A stretch of 64,000 nt of DNA, from positions 558,001 to 622,000 of the forward strand of contig JBMNMA010000004.1 in NCBI GenBank assembly GCA_050953105.1, in the 5' to 3' direction. Shown piece by piece: positions 42,365 to 50,953 of this stretch. The notes below the pieces were generated by a model. It made no database searches. It saw nothing but the letters and a program-made list of their open reading frames with translations, and was not told the DNA's origin. The stretch's first letter is position 1; every line of letters starts with the position of its first letter. The position numbers were made by a program, and so were the translations under genes. Origin of the DNA: UBA1206 sp050953105. Lineage in GTDB: Bacteria; Bacillota; Clostridia; Oscillospirales; CAG-382.

Positions 42365-43144
42365 TTATGAGCGGATACCCTGGAACTCCACAATAACCTC
42401 AACATTTTCAACTTTAATTGAGTTGTGGGATTTGCAGTCTTCGTCCTGACCTTCATACCAGAGGAAAATTTGGACCTCGACAGGGGTGTCGCCCACGTTG
42501 GTGGCGATAACGGCATCATCTACGCTTAACTTGTCAGATTCACGCAGGGTAGTGACAGCCTTTTTATCACCATCGATTGATGATATAACCAGAGTTGAAG
42601 CATTATAGTCGTCATAATCAAATATCAGAGTGGTTGTGCCGCAAACAATGCCTATGCGGAGCGCTTTGGTTATTTCGGACTGTTCATCGGTATCTGCCGC
42701 CCGTTTTACCGTTATGTTATTAACATAAACCTTGGTAAAGGGGGTGTCGTTTTCATTCATATCGGCTTTGACATAAACTGTTGCGGAACGTACGTGTTCG
42801 GAAAGGTCGGTAAGTTTTTCAAAGGTGGTGTCATCGGATATTGCACCGGTGTCATAGCTGATACCTGTGTCACCTTCGGGTATGTACCAGTCTTTAAGGT
42901 TAGCTGTGGAAACGGGGTGCAAAGCAACAGTAGCATCGGGATCTTGAAAATTAACGGCGGTTGTATATGTACCGTCGGAGGTTTTGGAAATTACGAGGTT
43001 CTTGGCCGCTACGGCTTCGATATCCATGCCTGCGTTTACCCGGTCGTTCATGGTAAACCATGCATAAGATGCGGTACCGACTATTGTTGCCGCAACAATT
43101 ATCAGCATTAATGCGGTTATAAGCTTTCTGCGGGATTTTTTCAT
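42365..43144 (-). CDS. Camelysin/TasA-like exported protein (member 6), riboswitch-controlled
   Basis: 259 aa. The signal segment ends in TASYAWFTMN (about 25-35), the SipW-type pattern. A beta-rich body follows with Thr/Asp-rich strands, and near the end WYEGQDEDCKSHNS, the xGxDxDC motif shared with three other members here. A likely secreted subunit or matrix protein. It is a single-gene unit with its own c-di-GMP-I riboswitch, promoter and hairpin. AAAGGAG site. Confidence 0.82.
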   Translation of the reverse strand: MKKSRRKLITALMLIIVAATIVGTASYAWFTMNDRVNAGMDIEAVAAKNLVISKTSDGTYTTAVNFQDPDATVALHPVSTANLKDWYIPEGDTGISYDTGAISDDTTFEKLTDLSEHVRSATVYVKADMNENDTPFTKVYVNNITVKRAADTDEQSEITKALRIGIVCGTTTLIFDYDDYNASTLVISSIDGDKKAVTTLRESDKLSVDDAVIATNVGDTPVEVQIFLWYEGQDEDCKSHNSIKVENVEVIVEFQGIRS

Positions 43145-43211
43145 AATCGTACTCCTTTATTTATCAAGAAGATATTTTATACAAATGTTCGTGTATGAAC
43201 AAAAAAATAAT

Positions 43212-43247
43212 AAAAGCCAGTCACAATTAAAAATTGCAACTGGCTGT
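43212..43247 (-). terminator. Expression-platform terminator of the GEMM-e riboswitch
   Basis: Minus-strand AGCCAGTTGCAATT/AATTGTGACTGGCT followed by TTTATTATTTTTTT. Its 5' arm overlaps the 3' end of the aptamer, so the two folds exclude each other. Confidence 0.85.
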
Positions 43248-43303
43248 CTTAACATTGAAGACCCTTTAGCTTTGCGTCATATCCTTTCGGATATTTTGCC
43301 GAT
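43236..43303 (-). promoter_or_regulatory. Cyclic di-GMP-I riboswitch (GEMM-e)
   Basis: Minus strand: GGCAAAAT, a hairpin ATCC-GAAA-GGAT with GNRA tetraloop, GACGCAAAGC, AAAGGGTCTTC and a closing GACAGCCAGTTGC, the conserved order of the c-di-GMP-I class. It lies between a consensus promoter and the terminator ahead of the 42365-43144 gene. Confidence 0.88.
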
Positions 43304-43317
43304 ATTTAGTTTAATTT

Positions 43318-43346
43318 ATAATATCATAGGATTTTGCTGTTGTCAA
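43318..43346 (-). promoter_or_regulatory. Promoter before GEMM-e
   Basis: Minus-strand TTGACA (43341-43346), 17-bp spacer, TATTAT (43318-43323). Confidence 0.8.
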
Positions 43347-43512
43347 TAGGTTTTTTGAAAAAAATCAAAAAAATTAAGCGATATCCTTATTAATAATGGG
43401 GAATATGTTGCCGATTTTTATTGCCTGTATACTGTTTTCAGTAACGGTTGCGTTTGCTATAATATGAATGCTTACTAAAAAAACTGCAAATATTATTATA
43501 TTAAGTAAGGTG

Positions 43513-43562
43513 AAAAAGGACTTCCGAAGTATTGTATTATATATAAGAGCTTCGGAAGCCCT
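43513..43562 (-). terminator. Terminator after the 1243-aa gene
   Basis: Minus-strand GGGCTTCCGAAG/CTTCGGAAGTCC with a 20-nt AT loop and a T5 tail; it ends the first surface-protein operon. Confidence 0.85.
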
Positions 43563-43578
43563 TGGCTTGTTTAAAAAA

Positions 43579-46500
43579 TCAGTTTTCGCTTTTATTCACG
43601 GTACACCCTTCTCCCTCCACACGAACTTCACCTGATCCCGGTGCGTTTATATCTACAGTATACTGCCCGGTGCTGTCATTATATGTGTACGTAATGATCG
43701 ACGTGGAGTTATCCTTGATGGCATACCAAAGTTTATTTCTGTAGGGGCTGTCAGGCCAAACGACCTGATTGAAAATATCAGCGTCAAATCGCAATGTCTC
43801 GTCGTTTTCCCCGGGACCGACCTTGTAAAGGTAAAACGCTGGAATGCCTCCGACTGCATCATGATATTCCATAAGTGTTGCCGGGGAGGAGAAGGTAACG
43901 TTTGTTGCTATCTGCGTACCTTTTTCCCATGTGCCGTTATTGTATGTTGCCTGCCAGGCATTTATGGTAAATGTTGTATCATTATTATATAGTCTTTTTG
44001 CTACAACCTCCGTGATGGTGTATCTGTTCAGGGCAATGTTGTAGTCATAATATGTCGTACGCTGAATTTTGACGGATGTTGTCTTACTCGGTTTACCTCC
44101 GGTGAGTATGGGTTGGCTTTGAGATCCAATCAGTGTGACTGTTATGCCGTCTTTCACATAGTAAACGTTGTATTTGCTGTCTATTCCCGTTACGACCAGA
44201 GAATTGTTATCCGGAGAGACACTAACGCTGACAGAATTATTGCTATTTGTCATAAGACCTACAAAGGAAGGATCAATGGGCGATGTCAATTCTGTAAAAA
44301 AATCATTTGTGAAAGTAGCACCTGTGGGGTATTTGTACATATAGGTGGTTTCATTAAATTTTTCCGTAATAGCAGCACGGTTAACCAACTGTGCATTTGC
44401 CCCGATATCAAGGTACATAAGATATGCACCGATTTTTCCTTTAACCGAACCGAGGGCATACTCACCGGCATTGACGGGAATTTCAAAGTAGAAAACACTC
44501 GTATTATTCCATAAGGAAGATTTAGTATCCGGTTCGGTTATCCAAGTTGTATCAAACATCATAGTGTATTTTTTCCCGTCTTTTCCAAAAGAGTTGTCAC
44601 TTAAAGTACGGCTTTGCCCGTCTGAAAATGTGTTATCAGTGTATTGATAGATATAATCATCAGATGGTGTGCCTGTACCGAATATTTTCTTAATCTCTTT
44701 TATGGCAGTAATTTTTTTATTACCGTCGCGTTCGATAACATGAAGGGAAAAGAAGGTGTTGTTGTCTGGGAAGTATGTTCCTGCGAAGAATGTAATAAAT
44801 CCCTTTTCGTGAACAATAAAGTCGATACAGTCTTCAGGCATTTCATAATCGGTAAATGTCTCCCCTTCAATTTTTACCACCGGAGCTTTTATCAGATGAT
44901 CTATGCTGATTGTAGCTTCCATAAAATGAAGTCCGTAAACATCACTTGCACCATTTAATGTTGTATTAAACTGACCGGAAGCGCTGTTATATCTTTCAAA
45001 GCTGTTAATAATGTTATTGGTTGTAATAGTATGTATGCTGCTGTTCTTGATAGTCTTGACCTTCGAGTTGGCAAGCTGTCCGTTTGTAAGACCTCCGGAT
45101 ATGTTTGATATTGCGTATCGGGATACACGAATATCGGATTTTCTGTCTGTCGCATCATAACTTCCCGCGATAATATATCCGGTATTTCCGTTTTCGACAG
45201 TATACGGACTTGTCTGTAAAGCTCCGAGAGGAATGTAAGAGAATTCCGCCGGTTTTGATTTTATTTCTCTTGTTATTATTTCACTGGTTGTATCTTCAAA
45301 GAATAAGCTGGGTAATGTAATGGTAATGGTTATTGGAGTAATTGTAAGCTCTGTCGAGTTTCTATTGGAACTTCGCCAGCCATTATTGTACCAAATATAT
45401 CTATAACTGCGATCTTGTTCAGCTATCAATCGATTGTAGTAATTATTCCATGTGTTGTAATTATTCCATGAAGTGGGATATTGTGTAACAACCTGCAAGT
45501 TTCCGCCATTGGTTGTGGAATTGTTTAAGTAATAAATGGTTCCACCTACTGTTGTACTGATTGTTCCGCTCGGATTGTTAATATTATTTGTATTGGAAAA
45601 AGTCCAAATTGTGTTTCCTTCATGATTATAATCAGCCACACTGTTGCCTGTTCCGACACTGTTGGTTGATGTAAGATTTAAGTAATTTGTTCCCGATGCA
45701 ATTGTGTATCCTGTTCTTTTGTTTGATTTTAATAACCATGTATTATTGTCGTATTGAATATATCCTGCATCGCAGTAAATGGCATCGGTGTCTTTGGTCC
45801 AGGATGTGGTGCCGACGGTTCCTATCGTCAGTGTTGTACCACTATTGTTAAGGTAGTAAATATTTCCGTCATTATCTGATGTGCGTATATAGGTATCATC
45901 ATCAATTACCCATTTTGTGTTTTTTGTACTTGATGCTGTGATGCCATTTTTATTATTATTCAAATTCAGATATGTATTTCTGTACTTGATATAGAATGAG
46001 TCTTCGTATAAGCCGGTTTCCCGAATCGTTATAACATTTTTATATGTTGAAGCAAGATAGTTAAATTGGTTACTTGAAGAATAGTTATAACTGAAAACAT
46101 ACTGGCCGGAGCCGTTATCAGCTGCTGTATATAATTTGTAATTATCCTCGCTGGGCACGCCGTTTATCGTTTGCGGTGTGCCTATCAATGTACCGTCTGA
46201 TGCATACCTCCTTATTTCCGTTGCTATATGGTTAGAAGCGGTGATTGTCTTTAAATTATTATTGTTCCTGATGTTAATCAGACGGTAATACAAGTCTTTC
46301 ATATCAATACTTCCGCCCCAGCCGGCGCTGGCGCCCTGGGCGGTGTAGGTGAACTGACTTGAAGCAAACGTGGGTGTTGCAATATCCACAACGGCAACAT
46401 CGCTTGTATCCGTGTAGGCATCTGTAACATATCCCATAAGGGTGAAATCCGAAATGTTAGATGTGTACTGTGTGGCGGAAGTCGCATCACTTATTGTAAT

Positions 46501-47310
46501 TGTTGCAGTTTCTCCCACCCTTACGTTATCTACTTTTCCGTTCACATAACCCGCAACAATGCCCATTAAAGATGTGTTTGTTTCGGTAGTGATTTGAGTT
46601 GTGCCTGTTAGATTAAAGTTCTTTATTTCGTTTATCGAGGTATCATAGCTATAACCTGCAACTGCAGTCATAACACCGTTATTATCAATCGCACCGTTCA
46701 CCTTCCCGTAGTCAGGATTCCCGTAGTCAATATTCAGCGAACCAACAACGCCGAAGAAACCGACAATCTCGGTGTTAGATAGATTACCATCTCTTACAGG
46801 GTCGTCAGTTAATCCGGTTTGATTTTTTATTGTCAGGTTAACTATGGTATGTCCGTTTCCGTCGAAATTCCCCACAAAGGGATATTCCTTTGTGCCTATC
46901 GGAGGAAGCACCCAGCCATCCATGTCTAAATCGGCAGACAAATAGAAATAAACCTGATTTATTTCATTTGAATCTTCCTTGGGCTTGGGCTGATTGAAAT
47001 AGCCGAAATACTGCAGCCAGGCGAAATAATAAAGCTGAACGGGATATTTTATCTCAAAAGCGCAGCCTTCCGAAGAATCCAATTCATTGCCGTTTTCATC
47101 TTTCCCGATTATCGGATTTCCGTTTTCATCATACGTTTGATATTGAATGTGGCTTGTTCCGTCCCCGCTTTCAAAATAGGATTTATGAACGTGAGAAGTA
47201 ACTCCCAAGTTGGCAAGCATTCCGTTGTCCCCCAGCCACGCATAAGAAAACACTCCTCCGAGTATTGTCAAAATTAAAAGAACAGCAATTATTCCGGTAT
47301 TTTTTTGCAT
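43579..47310 (-). CDS. Giant exported protein (1243 aa) with SYAW signal, probable adhesin
   Basis: 1243 aa. SipW-type signal ending GGVFSYAWLGDNG (about 18-30). Residues about 130-260 contain a GLUG/peptidase M26-like adhesive repeat (FDGNGHTIVNLTI and EIVGFFGVVG). The middle (about 400-650) has several degenerate units of the type NTYLNLNN/YYLNNSGTTL/NYLNLTST, each near 40 residues and rich in Asn, Thr and Trp. The C-terminal half is beta-rich. No sortase motif or membrane helix is seen at the C-terminus, so it is held by other means. Last in its operon, 2 bp after the 276-aa gene, AAAGGAGG site. Possibly a tip or anchoring component. Confidence 0.8.
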   Translation of the reverse strand: MQKNTGIIAVLLILTILGGVFSYAWLGDNGMLANLGVTSHVHKSYFESGDGTSHIQYQTYDENGNPIIGKDENGNELDSSEGCAFEIKYPVQLYYFAWLQYFGYFNQPKPKEDSNEINQVYFYLSADLDMDGWVLPPIGTKEYPFVGNFDGNGHTIVNLTIKNQTGLTDDPVRDGNLSNTEIVGFFGVVGSLNIDYGNPDYGKVNGAIDNNGVMTAVAGYSYDTSINEIKNFNLTGTTQITTETNTSLMGIVAGYVNGKVDNVRVGETATITISDATSATQYTSNISDFTLMGYVTDAYTDTSDVAVVDIATPTFASSQFTYTAQGASAGWGGSIDMKDLYYRLINIRNNNNLKTITASNHIATEIRRYASDGTLIGTPQTINGVPSEDNYKLYTAADNGSGQYVFSYNYSSSNQFNYLASTYKNVITIRETGLYEDSFYIKYRNTYLNLNNNKNGITASSTKNTKWVIDDDTYIRTSDNDGNIYYLNNSGTTLTIGTVGTTSWTKDTDAIYCDAGYIQYDNNTWLLKSNKRTGYTIASGTNYLNLTSTNSVGTGNSVADYNHEGNTIWTFSNTNNINNPSGTISTTVGGTIYYLNNSTTNGGNLQVVTQYPTSWNNYNTWNNYYNRLIAEQDRSYRYIWYNNGWRSSNRNSTELTITPITITITLPSLFFEDTTSEIITREIKSKPAEFSYIPLGALQTSPYTVENGNTGYIIAGSYDATDRKSDIRVSRYAISNISGGLTNGQLANSKVKTIKNSSIHTITTNNIINSFERYNSASGQFNTTLNGASDVYGLHFMEATISIDHLIKAPVVKIEGETFTDYEMPEDCIDFIVHEKGFITFFAGTYFPDNNTFFSLHVIERDGNKKITAIKEIKKIFGTGTPSDDYIYQYTDNTFSDGQSRTLSDNSFGKDGKKYTMMFDTTWITEPDTKSSLWNNTSVFYFEIPVNAGEYALGSVKGKIGAYLMYLDIGANAQLVNRAAITEKFNETTYMYKYPTGATFTNDFFTELTSPIDPSFVGLMTNSNNSVSVSVSPDNNSLVVTGIDSKYNVYYVKDGITVTLIGSQSQPILTGGKPSKTTSVKIQRTTYYDYNIALNRYTITEVVAKRLYNNDTTFTINAWQATYNNGTWEKGTQIATNVTFSSPATLMEYHDAVGGIPAFYLYKVGPGENDETLRFDADIFNQVVWPDSPYRNKLWYAIKDNSTSIITYTYNDSTGQYTVDINAPGSGEVRVEGEGCTVNKSEN

Positions 47311-47312
47311 TT

Positions 47313-48143
47313 TTACTGTCCTCCTTTGTAACTTACTTTTATGGTATCAAAATCATTTTTAAAATCTATAATATTTTTTGTGCCAACCTCGATTTTGAAA
47401 TCGCTTGTGCTTTTATATAAATCAATCAAACCTTCATCGTATGTCATATACAGATAAATATTAAGAATTTCGGTTTCGTCGGACCAATCGCTTTCATTAT
47501 ATTTCATTTCCAATGTTATCGATTCTACTTTTTTAAAGGTATACCCGTTCTCGGACATTTCTGCGGTAACGAATGTTTTTGAAAAAACATCGTAATCATG
47601 CGAAGTGTCGTTCGCCTTTATCCTGTAATTTTTTGTATCGTTGTACATTGCCGTGTCGATATGGCGGTAAAGGGCGTCGGGATTCTCGTCGTAGAATTGA
47701 TCGACTTTGGCGGTAAACCGTATCAGACTTGAGCTGAATTTCGACAGTTCCGATCCTTTAGAATCATTATTATCAAGCTTTCTGGTAATTGTAAGATACA
47801 CCGTTCCGGATTTGGGCATTGAGGTGTTCCGTTTCACCTCAACCCGGGCAAATACGGGGGTATAGCGGTTTCTTGATAAAAAAATCAGGTCATACGGGTT
47901 AATATCAATATCGGTTATGGAATACGGGTTCCCGTTGATATCGGTATTCCTGCCCATACCCAGCTTCGGATCATACTTATAAACCCCGTATGATGCCGTA
48001 GTGTCATCATTTTCAAGATTAATCGGCGGGTTAATATGTTCGACAGCCCTGTTTTCGGACACCCATGCATAGGAAAAAACTGCGGCCAATATCAACACGG
48101 CATAAATAAGAGACCATGATATAATTATTTTTTTTAATTTCAA
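47313..48143 (-). CDS. Camelysin/TasA-like exported protein (member 4)
   Basis: 276 aa. Signal segment ending AAVFSYAWVSEN (about 20-31), then a beta-rich body with charged and aromatic residues (e.g. SRNRYTPVFARVEVKR), without the DxDC motif. Start is TTG at 48143, 9 nt after AAGGAGG; a nearby ATG is in another frame. Coupled to the 1243-aa gene, so it may be its partner. Confidence 0.72.
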   Translation of the reverse strand: MKLKKIIISWSLIYAVLILAAVFSYAWVSENRAVEHINPPINLENDDTTASYGVYKYDPKLGMGRNTDINGNPYSITDIDINPYDLIFLSRNRYTPVFARVEVKRNTSMPKSGTVYLTITRKLDNNDSKGSELSKFSSSLIRFTAKVDQFYDENPDALYRHIDTAMYNDTKNYRIKANDTSHDYDVFSKTFVTAEMSENGYTFKKVESITLEMKYNESDWSDETEILNIYLYMTYDEGLIDLYKSTSDFKIEVGTKNIIDFKNDFDTIKVSYKGGQ

Positions 48144-48179
48144 ATAGCATGACCTCCTTTTGGGTTGTAAAGGCTAAAA

Positions 48180-49007
48180 TCAGTTTTCGTCCGGAACCGC
48201 CGCCGTAAACGTAATATTTAAAATAACATCGGTAGTGTCAACGGTTGCGGAGTTTATATATGCATTACCGGTATCTTCATTCAGCAGAGCGCCGTCGAAA
48301 TAACAGCGGGCAATGATGTGAATTGGGTCATCGGTATTAAGAGGTATACCGTTATTTAGGTCAAAATACACTATTCCGCTTTCCTTATTTGCAACGGATA
48401 TTGCCCCTTTCATGTTGGCGGAAGAAACTGAACCCTGATAAAAAACTATGGTTGCCGCCTGGTGGCTGCCTATTTCCGATTCGCAGCTTATTTTAGCCGT
48501 CAGCGAGGAAGCTTCAAGCTCTTTCCCCAGGGATGCAATGTATATATCATAATCAATGTAATACTTGCTGTTCGAATCAACCGGAACGGGTTTAAATTGC
48601 AGTTCTTTACCATTCTTTGCGATTCCGGAAGAAAAATCAATATCGTTTGTATTTTTAACGTATTTCAAACCGGTAACGTTATCTCCCTCTTCGGCAATTG
48701 CCGTGACCCACTCATTGTTTGCATCTACTGCTGCTGTTGCAGGAGCCATATTTTGCCTTGCTACCAGCGGATCGGAATAATTAATTGCAAAAGCATTCGC
48801 ACCCGTCTCTTGGGTAACCCTTCTGATAGCCTCTTCTGTTTTAGCGATTATAAGGTTCGGGGATGCTTCAACATTTATCTGCAAACCGTTTGAGTTTACC
48901 TCCCGGTTCATTGAAAACCAGGCGATAGAAACGGATATAAGTAAAATAGTAATAAACATCAGGCTGAGCATACTCGGCATAAGTGTTTTTAATGTTTGCT
49001 TATTCAT
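48180..49007 (-). CDS. Camelysin/TasA-like exported protein (member 3)
   Basis: 275 aa. Signal segment ending SVSIAWFSMNREVNSNG (about 25-42), closely matching members 1, 2 and 6 in the first 55 residues (QINVEASPNLIIAK). Body beta-rich, Ala/Asn/Thr-rich, ending DVILNITFTAAVPDEN. It lacks the DxDC motif. CCGGAGG site; preceded by a 289-bp structured gap. Confidence 0.78.
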   Translation of the reverse strand: MNKQTLKTLMPSMLSLMFITILLISVSIAWFSMNREVNSNGLQINVEASPNLIIAKTEEAIRRVTQETGANAFAINYSDPLVARQNMAPATAAVDANNEWVTAIAEEGDNVTGLKYVKNTNDIDFSSGIAKNGKELQFKPVPVDSNSKYYIDYDIYIASLGKELEASSLTAKISCESEIGSHQAATIVFYQGSVSSANMKGAISVANKESGIVYFDLNNGIPLNTDDPIHIIARCYFDGALLNEDTGNAYINSATVDTTDVILNITFTAAVPDEN

Positions 49008-49057
49008 TCGATACCTCCGGTGTTAAGTTGAAAGGGAATGGGCTGTGCGGTATTTTT

Positions 49058-49090
49058 TAAAAAAAGAGGCAACCTGTGTCGGGTAGCCTC
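49058..49090 (-). terminator. Terminator/attenuator inside the surface-protein operon
   Basis: Minus-strand GAGGCTACC/GGTTGCCTC with loop CGACACA and seven T, about 50 bp before the 275-aa gene. Either ends the upstream transcript or attenuates read-through. Confidence 0.8.
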
Positions 49091-49227
49091 TTTCAATATA
49101 CTGACGCATTATTATGCATTCATGATGCAGCTTTCCGACCTTGTCTTATTGGCAGTTCTGCCGCTTGTTTTAATTGCGGACAAATGTCTACCCCCGGTCA
49201 TGCAGGAGCAGGTATTCACCCGTAATT
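49091..49227 (-). other. Conserved-looking structured leader, no known class
   Basis: Minus-strand sequence between hairpins at 49232 and 49058. Visible pairings include GTCCGC/GCGGC around AATTAAAACAA, a small GGCAG-AA-CTGCC hairpin, GACC (49188-49191 region) with GGTC, and TGCATCATGAATGCA. It contains GGGGGTAGAC and GGTCGGAAAGC blocks. The arrangement, aptamer-like fold then terminator then gene, is riboswitch-like, but I cannot match it to a class. Confidence 0.4.
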
Positions 49228-49231
49228 GACA

Positions 49232-49259
49232 CACCGCTGCCGCCGAAGCGGCAGCGGTG
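49232..49259 (-). terminator. Strong hairpin after member 2 gene
   Basis: Near-perfect stem CACCGCTGCCGC/GCGGCAGCGGTG with a small loop and no T-run, 38 bp after the stop of the 249-aa gene. More likely an mRNA 3'-end protector or processing site than a true terminator. Confidence 0.6.
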
Positions 49260-49296
49260 CTGGTTTGTATTTCGATTATTGTTTGCTTATTGCGGA

Positions 49297-50046
49297 TTAT
49301 CCTTCCGCACCGAAAAAGGTAATTTTAACTTTAAGTGTTGTATTGCTTGAAATTGCGGAGTTTTTACAGTCCTCATCGCTTCCGCTGATAAAGCCGTAGG
49401 CGGTTATCTTTGTGCCTGTTTCGGCGCCGGATGTTAGAATAAAACCCTCAAGGCTCATTGGTGTAGCCGCATTGGACATATCGTAATCGACAAGAACATT
49501 ACCGTTTTCGCCAATTAAAAGTATGTGGAAAGCATTTTTAATATCGTCATTCACGTCCTCGGCATTTTCCCACTCTATTTTTACATTTAAAGCGAGGGTT
49601 TCGTGTTCCGTGCCGTCATAACGCAGCCACATAACATCCTTAAAGTAGTCTGTTTCGGTTAGGGTGTAATACTCGTTTTCGCTAATATCTTCTATACTGC
49701 CGGATGAATCGGGGATTTCACCGAGAATGCCGTTTTCGTTTACGGTTGCCATAGCATCTTCGGTCAGAACAAAGAAATCCCGTTCGTTAAATCCGTTGGG
49801 GTTCTTGCCGTAAACCGTAGGCATTATGGGTTCATCCATTGACGAGTCGTTTTCAAGCGCAACGCTGGCTATAAAGCCTTCCGATTCGTTGGTAACGCTG
49901 ATTGACAGAGAGGAAGGAACTGAAACCGTAACTTCCATTCCCGTAGCCGTTACGCTGCCGTTGAGCGAAAACCAGGCGTACGACGAAACCGCAAGCAATA
50001 TTGCTGAAATTAATAACAAACCCAGGGCAGATATTGCTTTTTTCAT
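49297..50046 (-). CDS. Camelysin/TasA-like exported protein (member 2)
   Basis: 249 aa. Signal segment ending AVSSYAWFSLNGSVTATG (about 18-36), then a beta-rich body and the C-terminal FISGSDEDCKNSAISS motif. A clear paralogue of member 1 directly upstream. AAAGGAGG site. A hairpin lies between the two genes. Confidence 0.82.
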   Translation of the reverse strand: MKKAISALGLLLISAILLAVSSYAWFSLNGSVTATGMEVTVSVPSSLSISVTNESEGFIASVALENDSSMDEPIMPTVYGKNPNGFNERDFFVLTEDAMATVNENGILGEIPDSSGSIEDISENEYYTLTETDYFKDVMWLRYDGTEHETLALNVKIEWENAEDVNDDIKNAFHILLIGENGNVLVDYDMSNAATPMSLEGFILTSGAETGTKITAYGFISGSDEDCKNSAISSNTTLKVKITFFGAEG

Positions 50047-50076
50047 TTTCAGTTCCTCCTTTCAGTGCTTTTCTGA

Positions 50077-50102
50077 GAATGCCCACATTAAAGTGAGCAT
50101 TC
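50077..50102 (-). terminator. Stem-loop between members 1 and 2
   Basis: GAATGCTCAC-TTTAAT-GTGGGCATTC on the minus strand, no T-run. Probably adjusts the ratio or stability of the two mRNAs. Confidence 0.55.
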
Positions 50103-50139
50103 TTAAATTAAGTAAAATAATTGTTAATCTTTACTTAGA

Positions 50140-50901
50140 TTAACCTTCACCAGAGGTAACGTCATAAGCAGTGAATGTTATAGTAATGCTCATAGTTGCA
50201 TCTTGCGTCATATTCTGGTTCATACAATCAGGGTCATTTCCGGAGAGGAAATAGTAAATGTCAACCTGAGTACCATCAGCATTTGCGGCTAATGTTGCAA
50301 GCTCACCGGTTGTTAATGTTCCACCCATATCTACAGTTGCTACAACTGAGCCTCCAACTACAAATACAACATGCATTGCATCTTTAATTTTTTCAGCTGT
50401 TGTATCATCTATATATTCAACAGATGCTTTGACGTTCTTGCTCAATTCACCATCAACCTTGAGCCAAACAGTGGAATGGAATACATGTTTAGGAGCGGGT
50501 TCATAAACAGATTGCCCACCGACATGAGCATTGTTAAATTCGGAGCTATCAGCACCATCTGTGACCATCGTGAAGGTGGTTGGTCTACCAAGCTGGTTGA
50601 TGTCTGCCATACCAAGCTCATTAAGCTTATACCAAGACTCAGCTTTGCCGGCATATGCTACAGGCACAAAATAATCTGCCGGTTCTGGAGTAAGATTTGT
50701 CAGAGCAACAGTAGAACCGAAACCTTCAGTAGCACTTGTTTTACTAATTAACAGAGATGTAGGTGCCTTAGCTGTAACAGACATACCTGTTGCAGTAACT
50801 TGTGTGTTCATCGAAAACCACGCGTAAGATGCAGTGGAGAGAAGTACTGCCGATACAAGCAGCATTACCAATGCGGGGATAATTTTTTTAGTTGCTTTCA
50901 T
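50140..50901 (-). CDS. Camelysin/TasA-like exported protein (member 1), candidate major subunit
   Basis: 253 aa. Signal segment ending STASYAWFSMNTQVTATG (about 20-38), body rich in Ala/Thr/Val, C-terminal FLSGNDPDCMNQNMTQ motif. Codon use differs from its neighbours, with many GCT/GCA, GTT and ACA codons where flanking genes favour GCC, GTG and ACC; this bias would fit very high expression. Second exported product of the riboswitch operon. AAGGAG site. Confidence 0.83.
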   Translation of the reverse strand: MKATKKIIPALVMLLVSAVLLSTASYAWFSMNTQVTATGMSVTAKAPTSLLISKTSATEGFGSTVALTNLTPEPADYFVPVAYAGKAESWYKLNELGMADINQLGRPTTFTMVTDGADSSEFNNAHVGGQSVYEPAPKHVFHSTVWLKVDGELSKNVKASVEYIDDTTAEKIKDAMHVVFVVGGSVVATVDMGGTLTTGELATLAANADGTQVDIYYFLSGNDPDCMNQNMTQDATMSITITFTAYDVTSGEG

Positions 50902-50953
50902 TGTGTTTCTCCTTAAATTTTTTTTTATATTTATTTATTTTTGCGCGCTGTTG

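Noticed and set aside
49038..49229. 63-aa plus-strand ORF with an apparent ribosome site and a hydrophobic centre
   Set aside because: It runs antisense through the operon terminator and the structured leader; its first part is the terminator stem. Kept only as a very weak possibility.
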